From Benincasa hispida (lineage: Eukaryota > Streptophyta > Magnoliopsida > Cucurbitales > Cucurbitaceae), in NCBI RefSeq assembly GCF_009727055.1, contig NC_052357.1:18797005-18861004 (forward strand): a stretch of DNA of 64,000 nucleotides, read 5' to 3'. The notes below the pieces were generated by a model. That model was given only the letters and a program-made list of their open reading frames with translations, did not search any database and had not been told where the DNA came from. The position numbers were made by a program, and so were the translations under genes. Below, in pieces: positions 45,324 to 56,651 of the stretch (position 1 is the stretch's first letter; each line of letters starts with the position of its first letter).

Positions 45324-47917
45324 ATGGCGGTGAAGGTGTACGGATTGCCGATCTCGACATGCACATTGACCGTCATGATTTGCCTTCATGAAAAGCAACT
45401 TCACTTCCAATTTCTTCACGTTGACCTTTTCAATGGTGAACATAAGCAACCTCCATTTTTGGCTATCAATGTTTGTTCTTCTCTTTTCTCACTCCCTTCT
45501 CCCCTTTTCTACTCTCATTTATTTCTTCCTTCTTTTAATCTAATATCTTAAGTAAGCTCAATTTTATTTATAAGATTGCTTTGTACAGAACAAAATCGTT
45601 ATAATATGGTTGTCTCACTACAATAATTTCATCTTTCTAGGTGTCATTAGTGATGGTTGTATAATGATGACAGTTCAAAACTACCATCAAAGTGTATGAT
45701 AGTTAGCTACAATGTCAGTTTAAAATCGATACCAAAATTAGATATATTTACAATGTTGGTCTGCAATGATGTAAGTTTCAAAAGGATCCCATTGTAAAGG
45801 TTGGACAATTGATTTGAAAGTCTATATATATTTTTATAGTTGATGTTTCATACAATAGTATAAAATTGGTTAGCTACTCGTGATAGACTCATCCAACAAA
45901 TTTTAGATATTTTTCTTCTTTTACTTATTTTAATTACCTCCCTTGTATATTGAGAAGTTTTGGCTGATTGAATCATATCATTAAGATTGAGACGTTTCTG
46001 CTTATTTGATGAGTGGATCTTGCACTCAAACTCATTTTTCAATTCGAAGAATGATGAAATAGAAATATGATCATTATCTAATCTTACTAGTTAGAGGTTA
46101 TTTATAATATTTTAAATTAGTTGTCTCAACTTTGATATAGAATGTCTTTAGATATAGATCAACATTTGAGGTCTAGTTTATAACAATTTTATTTTTAATT
46201 CTCTTTTTCTTAATTTTATTTACTTTAGGTTTATATTTTAAAAGAAATATTTGAATTCTTAATCCAATTTCAGGGACAAATGGTTTTTTTTTTCTTTTTT
46301 TTTTTAAATTTGACTTGAATTTGAAAAATATTTGTGAAAAGTAATTTACAAATTAAAACATATAAGTTAATTGTTTATAAGATTAATTCTAAAAAAAATA
46401 TACGATTATTAAACAAGAACATTATTCTATTTTGCATTGTGCAAATATCAAACTCTTCTTTTCACTTTTTTTTTTATTAACATTCACATCTTTTTCACAA
46501 AAATTTGAACATCTAACTTCAAAAAATATAATTAAATAGATCAATTATTACTAAATTGTGCTGTTAACATGATTTTGCCAACGTATTTATTCCATTTTCC
46601 AAAATATATATTTGGCAGTTTTTTAATTTTATATATATTAACATTAGAATTTTCTGTTTATTCAGCCCTTCGGCCAGATTCCAGCCCTAGAAGATGGTGA
46701 TGTCACCTTATTTGGTATCTCTCTCTCATCCCTTTTTTATGTTACCCACTTCAATTAAATTAAAACTCTTGTGTCTCTTAAATATCTAAAACTATAAGCA
46801 AAAAAAAAACTTAGGTGTCAATTGGTTGTATAATAAATGAAGGCGACACGAGATCAATAAGATACAACTTAGATTGACTTAATCATTGTTCAAAAAAATA
46901 CTTTCGACTTTTCACTGAAGTTTGAATTTAATAGTTTATAGATCCTTCGGTTTTTAGATTTGATATTTTAACGAGCTTTAGTAAAATAGTTTATTTCCAT
47001 CAATTTTGATCCATAGTTAATCGAAACGGTTATGACATTTTTTAAATTAAAAAATATACCTTTTAATTTTTTTAAATAAAAATACTTAATATATTATTCC
47101 ATCTCCTTTCACTCGTAGCTTACTTTCTCCCTCTCAATATGAAATGAAGAAGACTTTTAAGATTTCACATTGAAAAAAAAATATTTTTTATCCTAAATTT
47201 TCGTATAAAAGTTAAATTGTTATTTATTAAATTTGAAGAACTAAATTGTTATAATTTAAAATTACATCAATTAAATCATTACCTATTAAAATTCAAAAAC
47301 TAAATTGGATTACTTTTCTGGGAAGATTAGAAACCAAAAGTTCTTTTTAAAAAAACGTAACATAATGCATTCAGAAGTTGTAAAGATTAAATAGACACAA
47401 AATAAAAAATCTCTTTTCTTATGAACTTATACACACAGAATCAAGAGCAATAACAAGCTACATTGCAAACAAGCACAAGGAAACAGGGCCAGATCTCCTA
47501 TTGCAACACCAAAGCCCCAAAGAAGAAGCCATTGTGAAGCAATGGATGGAGGTTGAGTCTCACCATTACAGCTCTGCAATAACTCCCATCATCCACGAGT
47601 TCTTCACTGCTCACCTTCGAGGCCACGAGCCCGACCAGTGCCTCATCAACCAGAACTTGGAGCGTCTGGGCACTGTTCTCGACGTGTACGAGCAGCGCCT
47701 AGGTGGCACCAAGTACCTGGCCGGGCCATGGTACACCTTGGCCGATCTCCACCACCTCCCTTGCACGTTCTACTTCATGAAGACGCCGTGGGCCTCAATG
47801 GTTAATGATCGACCAAATGTCAAGGCATGGTGGGATGATATTTCATCCCGCCCGGCGTTTCTCAAGGTTATTGAGGGTATGAGTACTTTTGATTTTGGTG
47901 GTGATGACAAGAAATGA
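45324..47917 (+). CDS. GSTF13: Phi-class glutathione S-transferase, GSTF13-like
   Basis: Three exons: 45,324-45,470, 46,666-46,714 and 47,439-47,917, all with GT...AG introns (phase 0, then phase 1), giving 224 residues, normal for the class. Exon 1 starts MAVKVYG and holds the thioredoxin-like N-terminal fold with the glutathione-activating serine S11 in PISTCT. Exon 2 adds PFGQIPALEDGD (glutathione site), and exon 3 begins in the ESRAIT motif, then the all-helical C-terminal domain with TKYLAGPWYTLADLHHLP and VKAWWDDISSRPAFLKV. The three-exon pattern and the C-terminal sequence point to the GSTF13 branch. The enzyme is expected in the cytosol, conjugating glutathione to electrophiles; the substrate is unknown. 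No stop, frameshift or lost motif is seen. Intron 1 (1.2 kb) carries transposon debris. Frames continuing past the exon borders (45,324-45,551 and 47,501) are partial views. Confidence 0.94.
45616..45830 (+). mobile_element. CACTA-like transposon remnant in GST intron 1
   Basis: It begins CACTACAATAATTT, similar to the CACTACAAGAAA ends of En/Spm transposons, and contains sub-terminal repeats such as 'gtgatgg', 'atgatg' and 'ctacaatgtcag'. No second end or transposase was found. Only the first bases support the class. Confidence 0.45.
46170..46430 (-). repeat. Decayed MITE copy in GST intron 1
   Basis: The left end gtttataacaattttattttt and the blocks 'tttgaattcttaatccaa' and 'gattattaaacaag' follow the order of the 44,153-44,452 family. 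Both ends are degenerate. Confidence 0.55.
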
Positions 47918-48029
47918 ACTTTTTTTTTTTCCTTCCTCCTTTTGATATGATTTGGAGTTTTTAGGGCAATAGGTCCTTGGTATGTCATTTTTCTACTTAA
48001 TATTTACTTTACTTTAAATTATATAATTA

Positions 48030-48290
48030 AGGCACAGTTGTAAATATAGTCATTAGACCCAAAGTATTAATATATATATATATATTATAATATAATATAA
48101 AAAAATTGTAAATATGGACAAATTTAAATAGTCATCAATGATAGACTATATCACTGGTAAGAGTCTATCAACGATAAAAGTCTATCGCTAATAGACTTGT
48201 CTATATTTGCAATTTTTTTTAAATGATGTTATACATTTAGTTATTATTCTTAAAAAAAATGCTACCAATTGCAATTACCCTATAATTAAA
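48030..48290. mobile_element. MITE-like repeat with 'tctatc' palindromes
   Basis: Ends 'ggcacagttgtaaatatag' and 'ccaattgcaattaccct' are roughly inverted, and the middle holds 'agactatatcactgg-taagagtctatcaacgataaaagtctatc' type palindromic words. A (TA)n tract (48,069-48,087) lies inside. It is related to the copy at 48,425. Confidence 0.55.
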
Positions 48291-48424
48291 GTATCAAAAT
48301 TAGATTTTGAAGTGAAATAAATGGATTCTAGAGGTTGAACACAATAGGTCGTTGGCGATTCTAAATTAATAATTAAATCAAATAGTTATTGTAGTTCAAA
48401 TTGACTTGATTCCACTTGTGTAGG

Positions 48425-48645
48425 GCTATTTTCAAATATAAAAAAATGAACCAAAATATTTATAAAATATAGCAAAATTTTAGAATTATCAATGATAAAC
48501 GTTGATAGACAGAAGTCTATAGTGACATTAATAAACAATAATAGAAGTCTATCAGTGTCTATAACGTCTATTATTGACAGTTCTAAAATTTTACTATCTA
48601 TTGTAAATATTTTAAACAGTTTTATCCTTTGAAATAATTTTCTAA
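48425..48645. mobile_element. MITE-like repeat with 'tctatc' palindromes, second copy
   Basis: The left arm (gggctattttcaaata...gcaaaattttagaatt) and right arm (gttctaaaattttac...tttgaaataatt) are imperfect inverted repeats of about 60 bp around a core of 'agaagtctatcagtg' words. The minus-strand frame 48,679-48,386 only reflects this structure and is not a gene. Confidence 0.65.
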
Positions 48646-51555
48646 TTTTGTATTTAACGACAAATTTTGAGTATTTCAAGAGAAAATCATTGATGAACTA
48701 CTTACGATGTAAAAATTTACCTTTAACAAGGTCTTGTAAAGCAACGGTTGTTAGAAGTTTCTTTATATTAAAATGTTCTTTCACTCACACTTAATGCCTT
48801 ACCTACTTTATATGTGACTTTAAATACCTTTTTTAAAGACAAAATCATCTCATAGCACCAATTGGCAAATTGAAGTTTCCTTTTGTATGAACGATATGAC
48901 TTTAAATACCTGTTCATATCAATATGTTAATATACATACATATATATTTGAAGTTACATCATTCATAGGTCTAAAATAACAACAAAATAACAGGTACAAA
49001 AATGATTTTTTTTCCTAAGGTCTAATAAATAGGACAGTGAAGTTTATTGGACTAAAATTGATAAAAATGAAAGTTATATATCAAAAGAATGATGATAATC
49101 CATACTATATTAAACGGGACTATAAAGGAGAAAATTACTATAAAGGGAAGAATTTTCTCCTTCTCTTTTTGTCCTCACATATTTTAATAATTCCTTTTTT
49201 GCCCTCAATAAGGTGGCTCTTCAACTCAAGTAGTAATTCAATATAAGTTGATATGGAAGGGACATGACTACTTAGGTTTGATGACGATGAGACAACTTTT
49301 CTATTGTAAGCGTATAGGTGTATGATGTTCCTATAAAAATAAAGAAATTGATGGTCAATGCATTTATTGTCGTAGCAAAAATTCAAACTCCACAAAACAT
49401 TGAAAAGCAAATATTTCAAAAGATAATGAAGAGAATTTTTTTTTCTTTAAAGGAAAACATTTTACCAAGTTAATGAAGAGGTACTGCAATTCATCATTTT
49501 TTTTCTTTCTTTCTTTATTTTAAAATTTTTATTTCCATCTATAATTGTATTTTGAGAATTTTTTTGAAGTGAAATGGTTGCCTTTAAGATATTATTCCAT
49601 TAGAAAAAGAATATATAGATTATTTGATATGAGATTTAAATTTTAATGAAAAATAGTTACTTAATAAATTGAATAAAGTGTTTCATAGTCCGATTGCGAT
49701 TAGTCATTTATTCATTCCAAAGTGAGGACATGAGTAAAGTTACAGCAAAATGAGTTTTGATGAATTGATGATGGCAATTTATCATTATATATTTGCTTTT
49801 TATATAAAGGGATGTGGTGAGAGAGGTTAAAAATTGAAGGGAATTCATATAGGAATTGATTTATATTTTTTTTAGTTTTAATTTCGTAATTCTCAATTTT
49901 AAATTTAACCTCTTTCCTTATTTAGTAATGTACGTTTTAGTAATGTACGTTTTCTTTCGTTTCTTAGATTATGTGATTTGTTTTACTAAACTTTTATTCT
50001 TTTAGTTTATTTGTTTCTAATTGTTTGTGGGCTTATATTCTTTGAATAGTGTTTTTTTTATCTAATTGCAATCCATTTAGATACAGTGGCCCGCCTAATA
50101 AAGTTCATTTAACTCACAGATATCTTCAACCATATTTATTTTACCTAATTTTATAAATACATTCACACCCCTTTATAACTAAAAACAATTTTTGTATTTG
50201 TATACTTTGGAGTTTTTGTTGATATTTTTAATTTTTCTTTTTCAATTATATACTTTTTCGATAAATACAATAACAAAAACAAAATTTTATATTACTTTGT
50301 TTCGAGTAATTTAATTTTAACTTCATAATAATGATTTTTTTAAAATAGATAATAATCATATATTTTCGGCTTCTATGGAATTCTCTTGATGTATCCTTTT
50401 ATGTCATAACTAAATTTCATAGACACATCTCTTACTAATAGTACACAACCCTACATATAATAGCTAAATATTTTTCCAAGAATAAATGCAAACTTTCCTC
50501 CAAATTTTCTTGTTTTATTTGGCTCCATCTCTATTTTCAAAATGTCATGATAGAAGGAATTATAAAATTGACAATTCACATTAAACAAGGCATGCATTAA
50601 ATAAAAACAAAACCTCATAATCTAATCCCAATCCTTCCAAAATCAAAAGATAAACGGTGCTCCACATATTTCTCATCCAGCGATCCAAACAACCATCGTG
50701 ATGAAAAATCCATGTTTTTTGGTGACTGAAATACAAAATCAAGGTTATGAAGACTTTTTCCTATTTTGGCCCCCAAAATTCACCAGAAATAATAGAGAAA
50801 CGCTTTGTCGACAGATAATCTAATCCCAATCTGATGTATTTTCAACTATAATCATCTCTAAATTGTACTAAAAACTATAATTGTACTAAAGAAAGAAGGA
50901 TGATAATAAATAAGGATTTAAACCTTTGTAATTAATTAGGTATGTTCCCGTTATATTTATGGATTTTCTCCTTTCTTTGGGTGGGCATTAATGTATAGAG
51001 TTGTGTTAGGAATATTTGAAATCTATATTGTTTTTTTTTTTTTTCATTTTCCTTTTTTAAGTTTAATGATTGCTGAATATAAAACTAAATTATCAACTTT
51101 TTAGATGATAATTGATTTCTTATATATTTATTGAGATCTACTAGTTAACTTTAGCTCACTTGTTGAGACATATTAATTTCAATTTTAATTTCTAGCTCAA
51201 TTCGATTAAATTAATGTATAACTAGTTCAACTAAATGTATGAGAGTGAATAATCAGAACTTCTTACATTTTTATTCAAAGTCATAATAAGATTCATTTGA
51301 GTTGAAAATTTTAACCAAGGTGATATTTTAACCTAAGGGTGATTAGATAACTCAATTTCATAAATAAAAAACACCTTTGTCCCACATAAAGATATGGAAA
51401 TGGATAGTCTGATCTTTTAAAAAGAGAGATCGTGAATAGATAGAAAAAATGGTTTATGCCATAGTGGGTATATGGATCAACTAAAAGATCCGAAGTTCAA
51501 ATTCTTCATCCATATTGAACTTAAAAAAAGGTTCATGATAGAATGACAATATTAT
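48646..51555. other. Intergenic AT-rich DNA
   Basis: About 2.9 kb with no supported gene, RNA or transposon end. Pyrimidine and A/T runs are common (for example 49,500-49,515 tttctttctttcttt). Confidence 0.6.
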
Positions 51556-52472
51556 TAGGGTTGATGCCCTAAATCTCATAGGGTTCTGTAGTTTGTAATT
51601 ATATTGTACAAATATTTTATTTATTTAATAAAATATGAGATTTTTTATTTGATATTTAGTAGCATTAAACCCACAAACCAATAGACTATAGCTTAAACAT
51701 GTATGTAGAGACATACAGGTGGATTATGTTTAAGTGCTAACCTAAATGATCTGTAGTAGATGGATAAGGTATTATCCTAGTGACACTACGAGTACGACCC
51801 ACTTTGTGGATGTTACAATTGTTATAAAGTGTTATAAATGATCTGATCCTGATCATTCATGTGGAGACATGTGAGCATGTATATTTTATACAAAAGAGTT
51901 TATATAAGACCAGACCACGAAATGACTAGTCTCATTATATAACACCGTTTATAATAGTGACTTACATTTCACTAGGATGACCATAGATGACATGATCTGA
52001 ATCCTGAGTGAGTTGTGAACTCTTACCTATGAAGGCGGTCTTTTGTTTTGTATGGATGAGAGTGGCTAGATTACCAACTCAACAAGCCTACCATTTTGGG
52101 GATTTGTCTGATTGGGGGAGCTGAGAACACAACTACACAAGACGGAATTCACTCCTTCCCCGAGGTCGAGGTAAGTAGATAAATTGCTCTCTTAAGGGCT
52201 GGTTCCAGGGCTTGAACAATGTGACGCAACACCCTCTCCTAGCCCAAGAGGGGTTTGGTCATAGTTGGACTATGATTTATTGTTCATTAGAGGGATCAGT
52301 AGTACTTAAGAAGTTAGATGTAACTATAGGGGGTAAACAGAATTTTGGCCTAGCTGTACTTACGAGCAATTTGTGAAGGGTCATCGCACTATTGACTAGT
52401 TATATCCAATAAACACAGAAATATATCTGTAGTATGAATAGTGCAGCTGTTGGTCTTCAATGGAGTGCTCTA

Positions 52473-53052
52473 TGTCACGGTAATGTTACGGTCATACTTG
52501 TCCAGGGCATGTTGCCCATGACTGCATGACCACCTCCACTTCTTTTTACTATGCTTTCATCCTATGTATTTCCTTTTGCTAGGTAGTTAGGTTTATATGT
52601 ACCTTTCTTAGTGAGTGACCGCTTGCCCATTTCCATATGCAAGGGTAGTATAAGACTAACCATCACTATATGGGGATAAGACTAACCATATAGTTAGGTT
52701 CATATGTACTTTTCTTAGGGATGTACTTTTGTTCAGAATGCACTATATGAGGATAAGACTAACCATCACTTCCCCATACCCAGAGTAGTATGTTATAAAG
52801 CTTTTGTTGTTGCTTATTGCTTTCTAACCTACTACAATCTTTCTCTTCTCTATTCTTACAATCAAACTGTTTTCCAAAACCTTTTCTCCAAACCCGTTTT
52901 CTAAAATCGTTTCCTCTAAAACAGGGGTGGAGGTTGCGAGAGGCACCTGGTGTGCCATCGGCTGTCCGTATTTGAATTGACTGACTTGTTCGTGAGCGGG
53001 AACAAGTTTCGCACAATCTCTTAGTGAAGCTTCAGAAAATGCGATTGTGATA
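52473..53052 (+). repeat. 5' LTR of the Ty3-gypsy element
   Basis: 580 bp. A block with 'ggataagactaaccat' occurs three times (about 52,635-52,775), whereas the right LTR has it once, so an internal duplication or a deletion separates the pair. Chance minus-strand frames at 52,759-53,069 come from the LTR 3' end. Confidence 0.85.
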
Positions 53053-53054
53053 GT

Positions 53055-53067
53055 TGGTATCAGAGCC
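53055..53067 (+). other. Primer-binding site of the Ty3-gypsy element
   Basis: TGGTATCAGAGCC, tRNA-iMet type, 2 bp after the LTR. Confidence 0.92.
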
Positions 53068-53099
53068 AAGTCAGCTCATAGAGTTAAGAAGTTGTGATC

Positions 53100-54290
53100 A
53101 TGTCTGCTACGAAGCAGTTGGGCAAGTCCCATGTTGACCGATTGATCGAGATTGAAGAGCAAAGGCTCTATTTAATAGAACTCCCGTTTCCTAGAGACTT
53201 GGTTATAGGAAGTCGCCGACAAGGACGATGAAATTGATGCAGTGGCTAGCCACTTAGACGGGATGCCCGTCAGGGAATTGTTGACAAGGGTTGAGACCCT
53301 AGAGGCAAAAACTACTATGGATAGGCCTCCTGAGCATGGGGATGGTTCCTCGGGATCTGTTGCCCCGATAGAAGAGCGTGTCAAAGAACTAGACGGCTTG
53401 TAGAGAGCGATCATTCAGATGGTGATCGAAATGTCTGAGGACTTTCGAGCCACCATCGATGTCATCCGGGTAAAGATTGTAGACACTAGTGCAAAAATTA
53501 ACCTCATCATGAGAGCGGTGGGAAGTAAAGCCCCAGTCGGGGGGTGTAGCCCAATTCAACAGGGTAAAAGTTCCCGAGCCTAAGCCCTTCTGTGGGGCTC
53601 ACGACACAAAGACGCTAGAAAATTTTATCTTTGACATGGAACAGTACTTCAAGGCTACGAACACAACAGCTGAAGAGTCAAAGATCACCCTAGCAACGAT
53701 GCACCTAGCAGAGGATGCCAAGTTATGGCGGAGGTTCTGTTTCATGGATGTCTAAGTGGGACGGTGTACCATCGACACGTGGGAGAGACTGAAACAAGAG
53801 TTGTGTTCTTAGTTCTTCCCCGAAAATATTGAGATTTTGGCAAGACACAAGCTATAGGAATTGAAACATACTGATACTATTAGGGACTACGTGAAACAAT
53901 TTGCCGGATTAATGTTGGATATAAGAGACATGTCTGAAAAAGACAAAATTTTCTGTTTTATCGAAGGCCTAAAATCGTGGGCAAAAACAAATCTGTATGA
54001 GCAGAGAATATAGGATCTCCCAGCCGTATACGCAGCGGCCGAATGACTATTTTACTTGATTGATGAATCTCAAAAGATGAGGCAACATTCGAGATCCCCT
54101 AATAGGGGGAGAAAGAGCAAGGATTCGAGCCCATCGAGAAGTAGTGTGGGGAGATAAAGATAACAATGGGGATAGTAGACCTTCTCAGCAGACGATTGGA
54201 AATACATAGTGAGGGCAGAATCAGAAGAATTTTTATCGGCCCTTATCCTGTTATATATGCAAGGGTCTGCATAAAGCGAGTGAATGTCAC
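53100..54290 (+). pseudogene. Ty3-gypsy gag with zinc knuckle (many stops)
   Basis: ATG 53,100 (MSATKQLGKSHVDRLIEIEEQ) follows the PBS. The Retrotrans_gag domain lies at about 53,560-53,900 with AEDAKLWRRF, WERLKQEL and FPENIEILAR. An RDYVKQFAGLMLDI block and IFCFIEGLKSWAKTNLYEQ come next, and a CCHC knuckle CYICKGLHKASEC (CX2CX3HX4C) lies at 54,249-54,287. Stops occur near 53,220, 53,754, 53,811 and 54,012, so gag is dead. Confidence 0.88.
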
Positions 54291-54329
54291 AAAAGAGCCA
54301 TCTTTAATGCTTTCCGAGCCTCATTAGCT

Positions 54330-55100
54330 TTGGACTGGAAAGGAAAAGTTGTTCAGATAGAAGACGAGAATGTGCAAGCAGAGGAAGATAAAACCACACG
54401 AGTTGGGACCCTGAGATATTTAGCTACCCTCCAAAAGGATGTAGGAGAAGAAAAGGGATCCCATGGAGGCGGACTGATGTATGTTGATGCTTGGGTCAAC
54501 CATAAATCGGCCAAAAGTACCATGGTCGATTCGAGGGCCACTCATAATTTTATGTCCGAAATAGAAGCCAGACGGCTTAATCTCCGTTGGGAAGGAGGCG
54601 CAGGTAAAATGAAAGCAGTGAACTCTAAGGCCTTGCCGGTTACAGGAATGACAAAGAGGACAGTCGTAAAGTTGGGAGACTAGAGTGGCCTTGCCGATTT
54701 TGTGATCGTTAAGATGGATGAATTTGATGTGGTGTTGGGAATGGAGTTCTTGCTTGAGCACAAGGTAATACCGATACCTGTCACCAAGTGTTTAGTGATC
54801 ACCGGGTCTATGCCCACCATTGTGCATGCTGAGATCAGACGGCCAAAGGGGATAAGGATGATCTCGACCCTCCAGTTGGAGAAGGACTTTACCCATGAGT
54901 CAGTCGAAATCGTGGAAGAGAAGGCCCCCCAAGACATTCTACGTGTCTTTGAGCAGTGTCGTGTTATTGAACCGGACAGTTTACATAAGTCTCCGACTCC
55001 AAAGAGGAGGAGAAGGAGAAGAAGGAAGCCTAGACACCGAGAGTTCCTACCAGGAGACTGGGTTCGAGTAAATTTGTGCCTGGGACAGTTTCAAAATTGA
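54330..55100 (+). pseudogene. Ty3-gypsy protease with altered active site, fused to integrase tail
   Basis: Frame 54,330-54,683 contains the retropepsin region MVDSRATHNFMS. The family motif D-S/T-G-A has arginine for glycine here, so the protease is expected to be inactive. After a stop at 54,681 the frame 54,702-55,100 goes on with VVLGMEFLLEHKVIPIP and EIRRPKGIRMIS, then an arginine run (RRRRRRRK) and LPGDWVRVNL, a motif of the integrase C-terminus. This jump marks the loss of RT, RNase H and integrase core. Confidence 0.85.
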
Positions 55101-55520
55101 GGGCAAAGAAAACATTGCCTCGTGAGCAACTTTAGAGGACCGATGGAAGTCATCGAAAGGGTTGGAAAAACCTCTTATTGGGTGCAGTTACCATCGTGGA
55201 TGAAGATTCATCCTGTCATCCACGTAAGTAGACTGAAACCCTATCATCACAACCATGCCGAGGAGAGATGTAGGGTGGTGACTCGTCGCATGCCACAATG
55301 AAGAGAATGGCAGGAGAAGAAGCCAACGAAAGACTTGCAGGAAGGAGCGATAGAGCGGAAGGACCAGGGCAAAGCTAAGAAGAGTTCCTGGAGAAGTGGA
55401 GAAGCCTCCAAGACAGAGAAGTTCGTTGGAAGCACATGGAAGGCCTCAAAGACGGCTACTCAACAATATACTAAGCTCGAGCAGAGTCGGTTGACGGGGA
55501 CGTCAACCAATTGAGTGGGG
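55040..55520 (+). pseudogene. Integrase C-terminal remnant and 3' tail with purine tract
   Basis: Coding traces FRGPMEVIERVGKTSYWVQLPSWMKIHPVIHVSRLKPY (about 55,127-55,240) are the family block before the chromodomain region. Basic, poorly conserved sequence follows. The purine tract gtgggggaga (55,515-55,524) ends the internal region. Confidence 0.75.
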
Positions 55521-55525
55521 GAGAT

Positions 55526-56091
55526 CGCCTCCATCTCTTTTTACTATGCTTTCATCCTATGTATTTCTTTTTGCTAGGTAGTTTGGTTTATATGTACTTT
55601 TTTTAGTGAGTGATCACTTGCCCATTTCCATATGCAAGGGTAGCGGATGTGTTTTTGTTCAGAATTCACTATATAGGGATAAGACTAACCATCACTTCCC
55701 CATACCCGGAGTAGTATGTTATAAAGCTGTTGTTGTTGCTTATTGCTTTCTAGCCTACTACAATCTTTCTCTTCTCTATTCTTACAATCAAACTGTTTGC
55801 CAAAACCATTTCTCCAAACCCGTTTTCTAAAACTGTTTTCTCTAAAACGGGGGTAGAGGTTGCGAGAGATAGGGGTGTACATAGTCCGGGTTGAGCCGGG
55901 TTGGAAGATTTTTGTGGACCAACCCAAATACTGTCTCTTATACACATCTAGATGTGTATAAGAGACAGCCTCTAGCGAGAGGCATCCAGTGTGTCATCGA
56001 CTGTCCGTATTCGAATTGGCTGACTTGTTCGTGAGCAGGAACAAGTGTCGCACAATTGCTTAGTGAAGTTTCAGAAAGTGTGTTTGTGACA
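55526..56091 (+). repeat. 3' LTR of the Ty3-gypsy element, damaged
   Basis: The first 75 bp of the LTR are missing (it starts at 'cgcctccatctctttttac'). From 55,871 to 55,968 it contains foreign sequence plus adapter that is absent from the left LTR. The end gtttgtgaca matches the left LTR end. Confidence 0.82.
55931..55968. other. Nextera mate-pair junction adapter (contamination)
   Basis: A second perfect 38-bp palindrome of the Tn5 mosaic end and its reverse complement. The chance peptides MYKRQ and MCIRDS in frames 55,685-55,947 arise from it. The bases 55,871-55,930 to its left do not belong to the LTR. Confidence 0.98.
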
Positions 56092-56651
56092 TCCGACAGT
56101 TAATGAATATTGAATAATATAATTAAAGGAGTTTAATTAATTATTCAAGTACCATTGGAGCTTCAAGCTACAAGTCCATGAGGTCCCCTCTGTAGCTTAA
56201 CGGGGATTAAATGAGAAACAATTTTAGATTGATTTAAATTGTTCAAATTAATTTTGGAAATCAATTATATGTGATATAATTATCTTAAGTTAATTATATA
56301 TGATATAATTACTATAATGTATTTAATACATTATAATATAAAGTTTATTTGAGAGGAAATAAATATTTGAATATGATTCAAATATTAATTATGTGAATTG
56401 GATTTATATAATTAAATTTAATATAAATGAGATTTATATTAAATATCATTAATGAGATAATTAAGCTATAGGTTATATTGTATTGGATACAATATTAAAT
56501 TATAGATTATATATCATATAACATATAGTTTAATATCTATATTATATGATAAAGTGATTATCATATAAATATATATTAATGTTTTACTAAAATTAATTTT
56601 TAATTAATTTGTTTTTATTTGAAAAATAATTTTGGGAGGGAGTTGTAACTC

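Larger units (their letters stand above)
52473..56091 (+). mobile_element. Ty3-gypsy element lacking RT, RNase H and most of integrase
   Basis: LTR (52,473-53,052), PBS, gag, protease, then directly the C-terminal end of integrase, purine tract and second LTR (to 56,091). The outer ends tgtcac and gtgaca are inverted. The flanks 'gctcta' and 'tccgac' are not a clear target duplication. At 3.6 kb it lacks the polymerase region and cannot move by itself. It also holds an adapter artefact in the right LTR. Confidence 0.85.

Noticed and set aside
48386..48679. 97-codon minus-strand frame
   Set aside because: Coincides with an inverted-repeat MITE; no protein family pattern.
52759..53069. Minus-strand frames of 80-85 codons, repeated at 55,685-55,947
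   Set aside because: They are the reverse of the gypsy LTR 3' end, and the second copy reads through the adapter.
54353..54937. Minus-strand frames of 62-113 codons
   Set aside because: Antisense shadows of the gypsy protease region.
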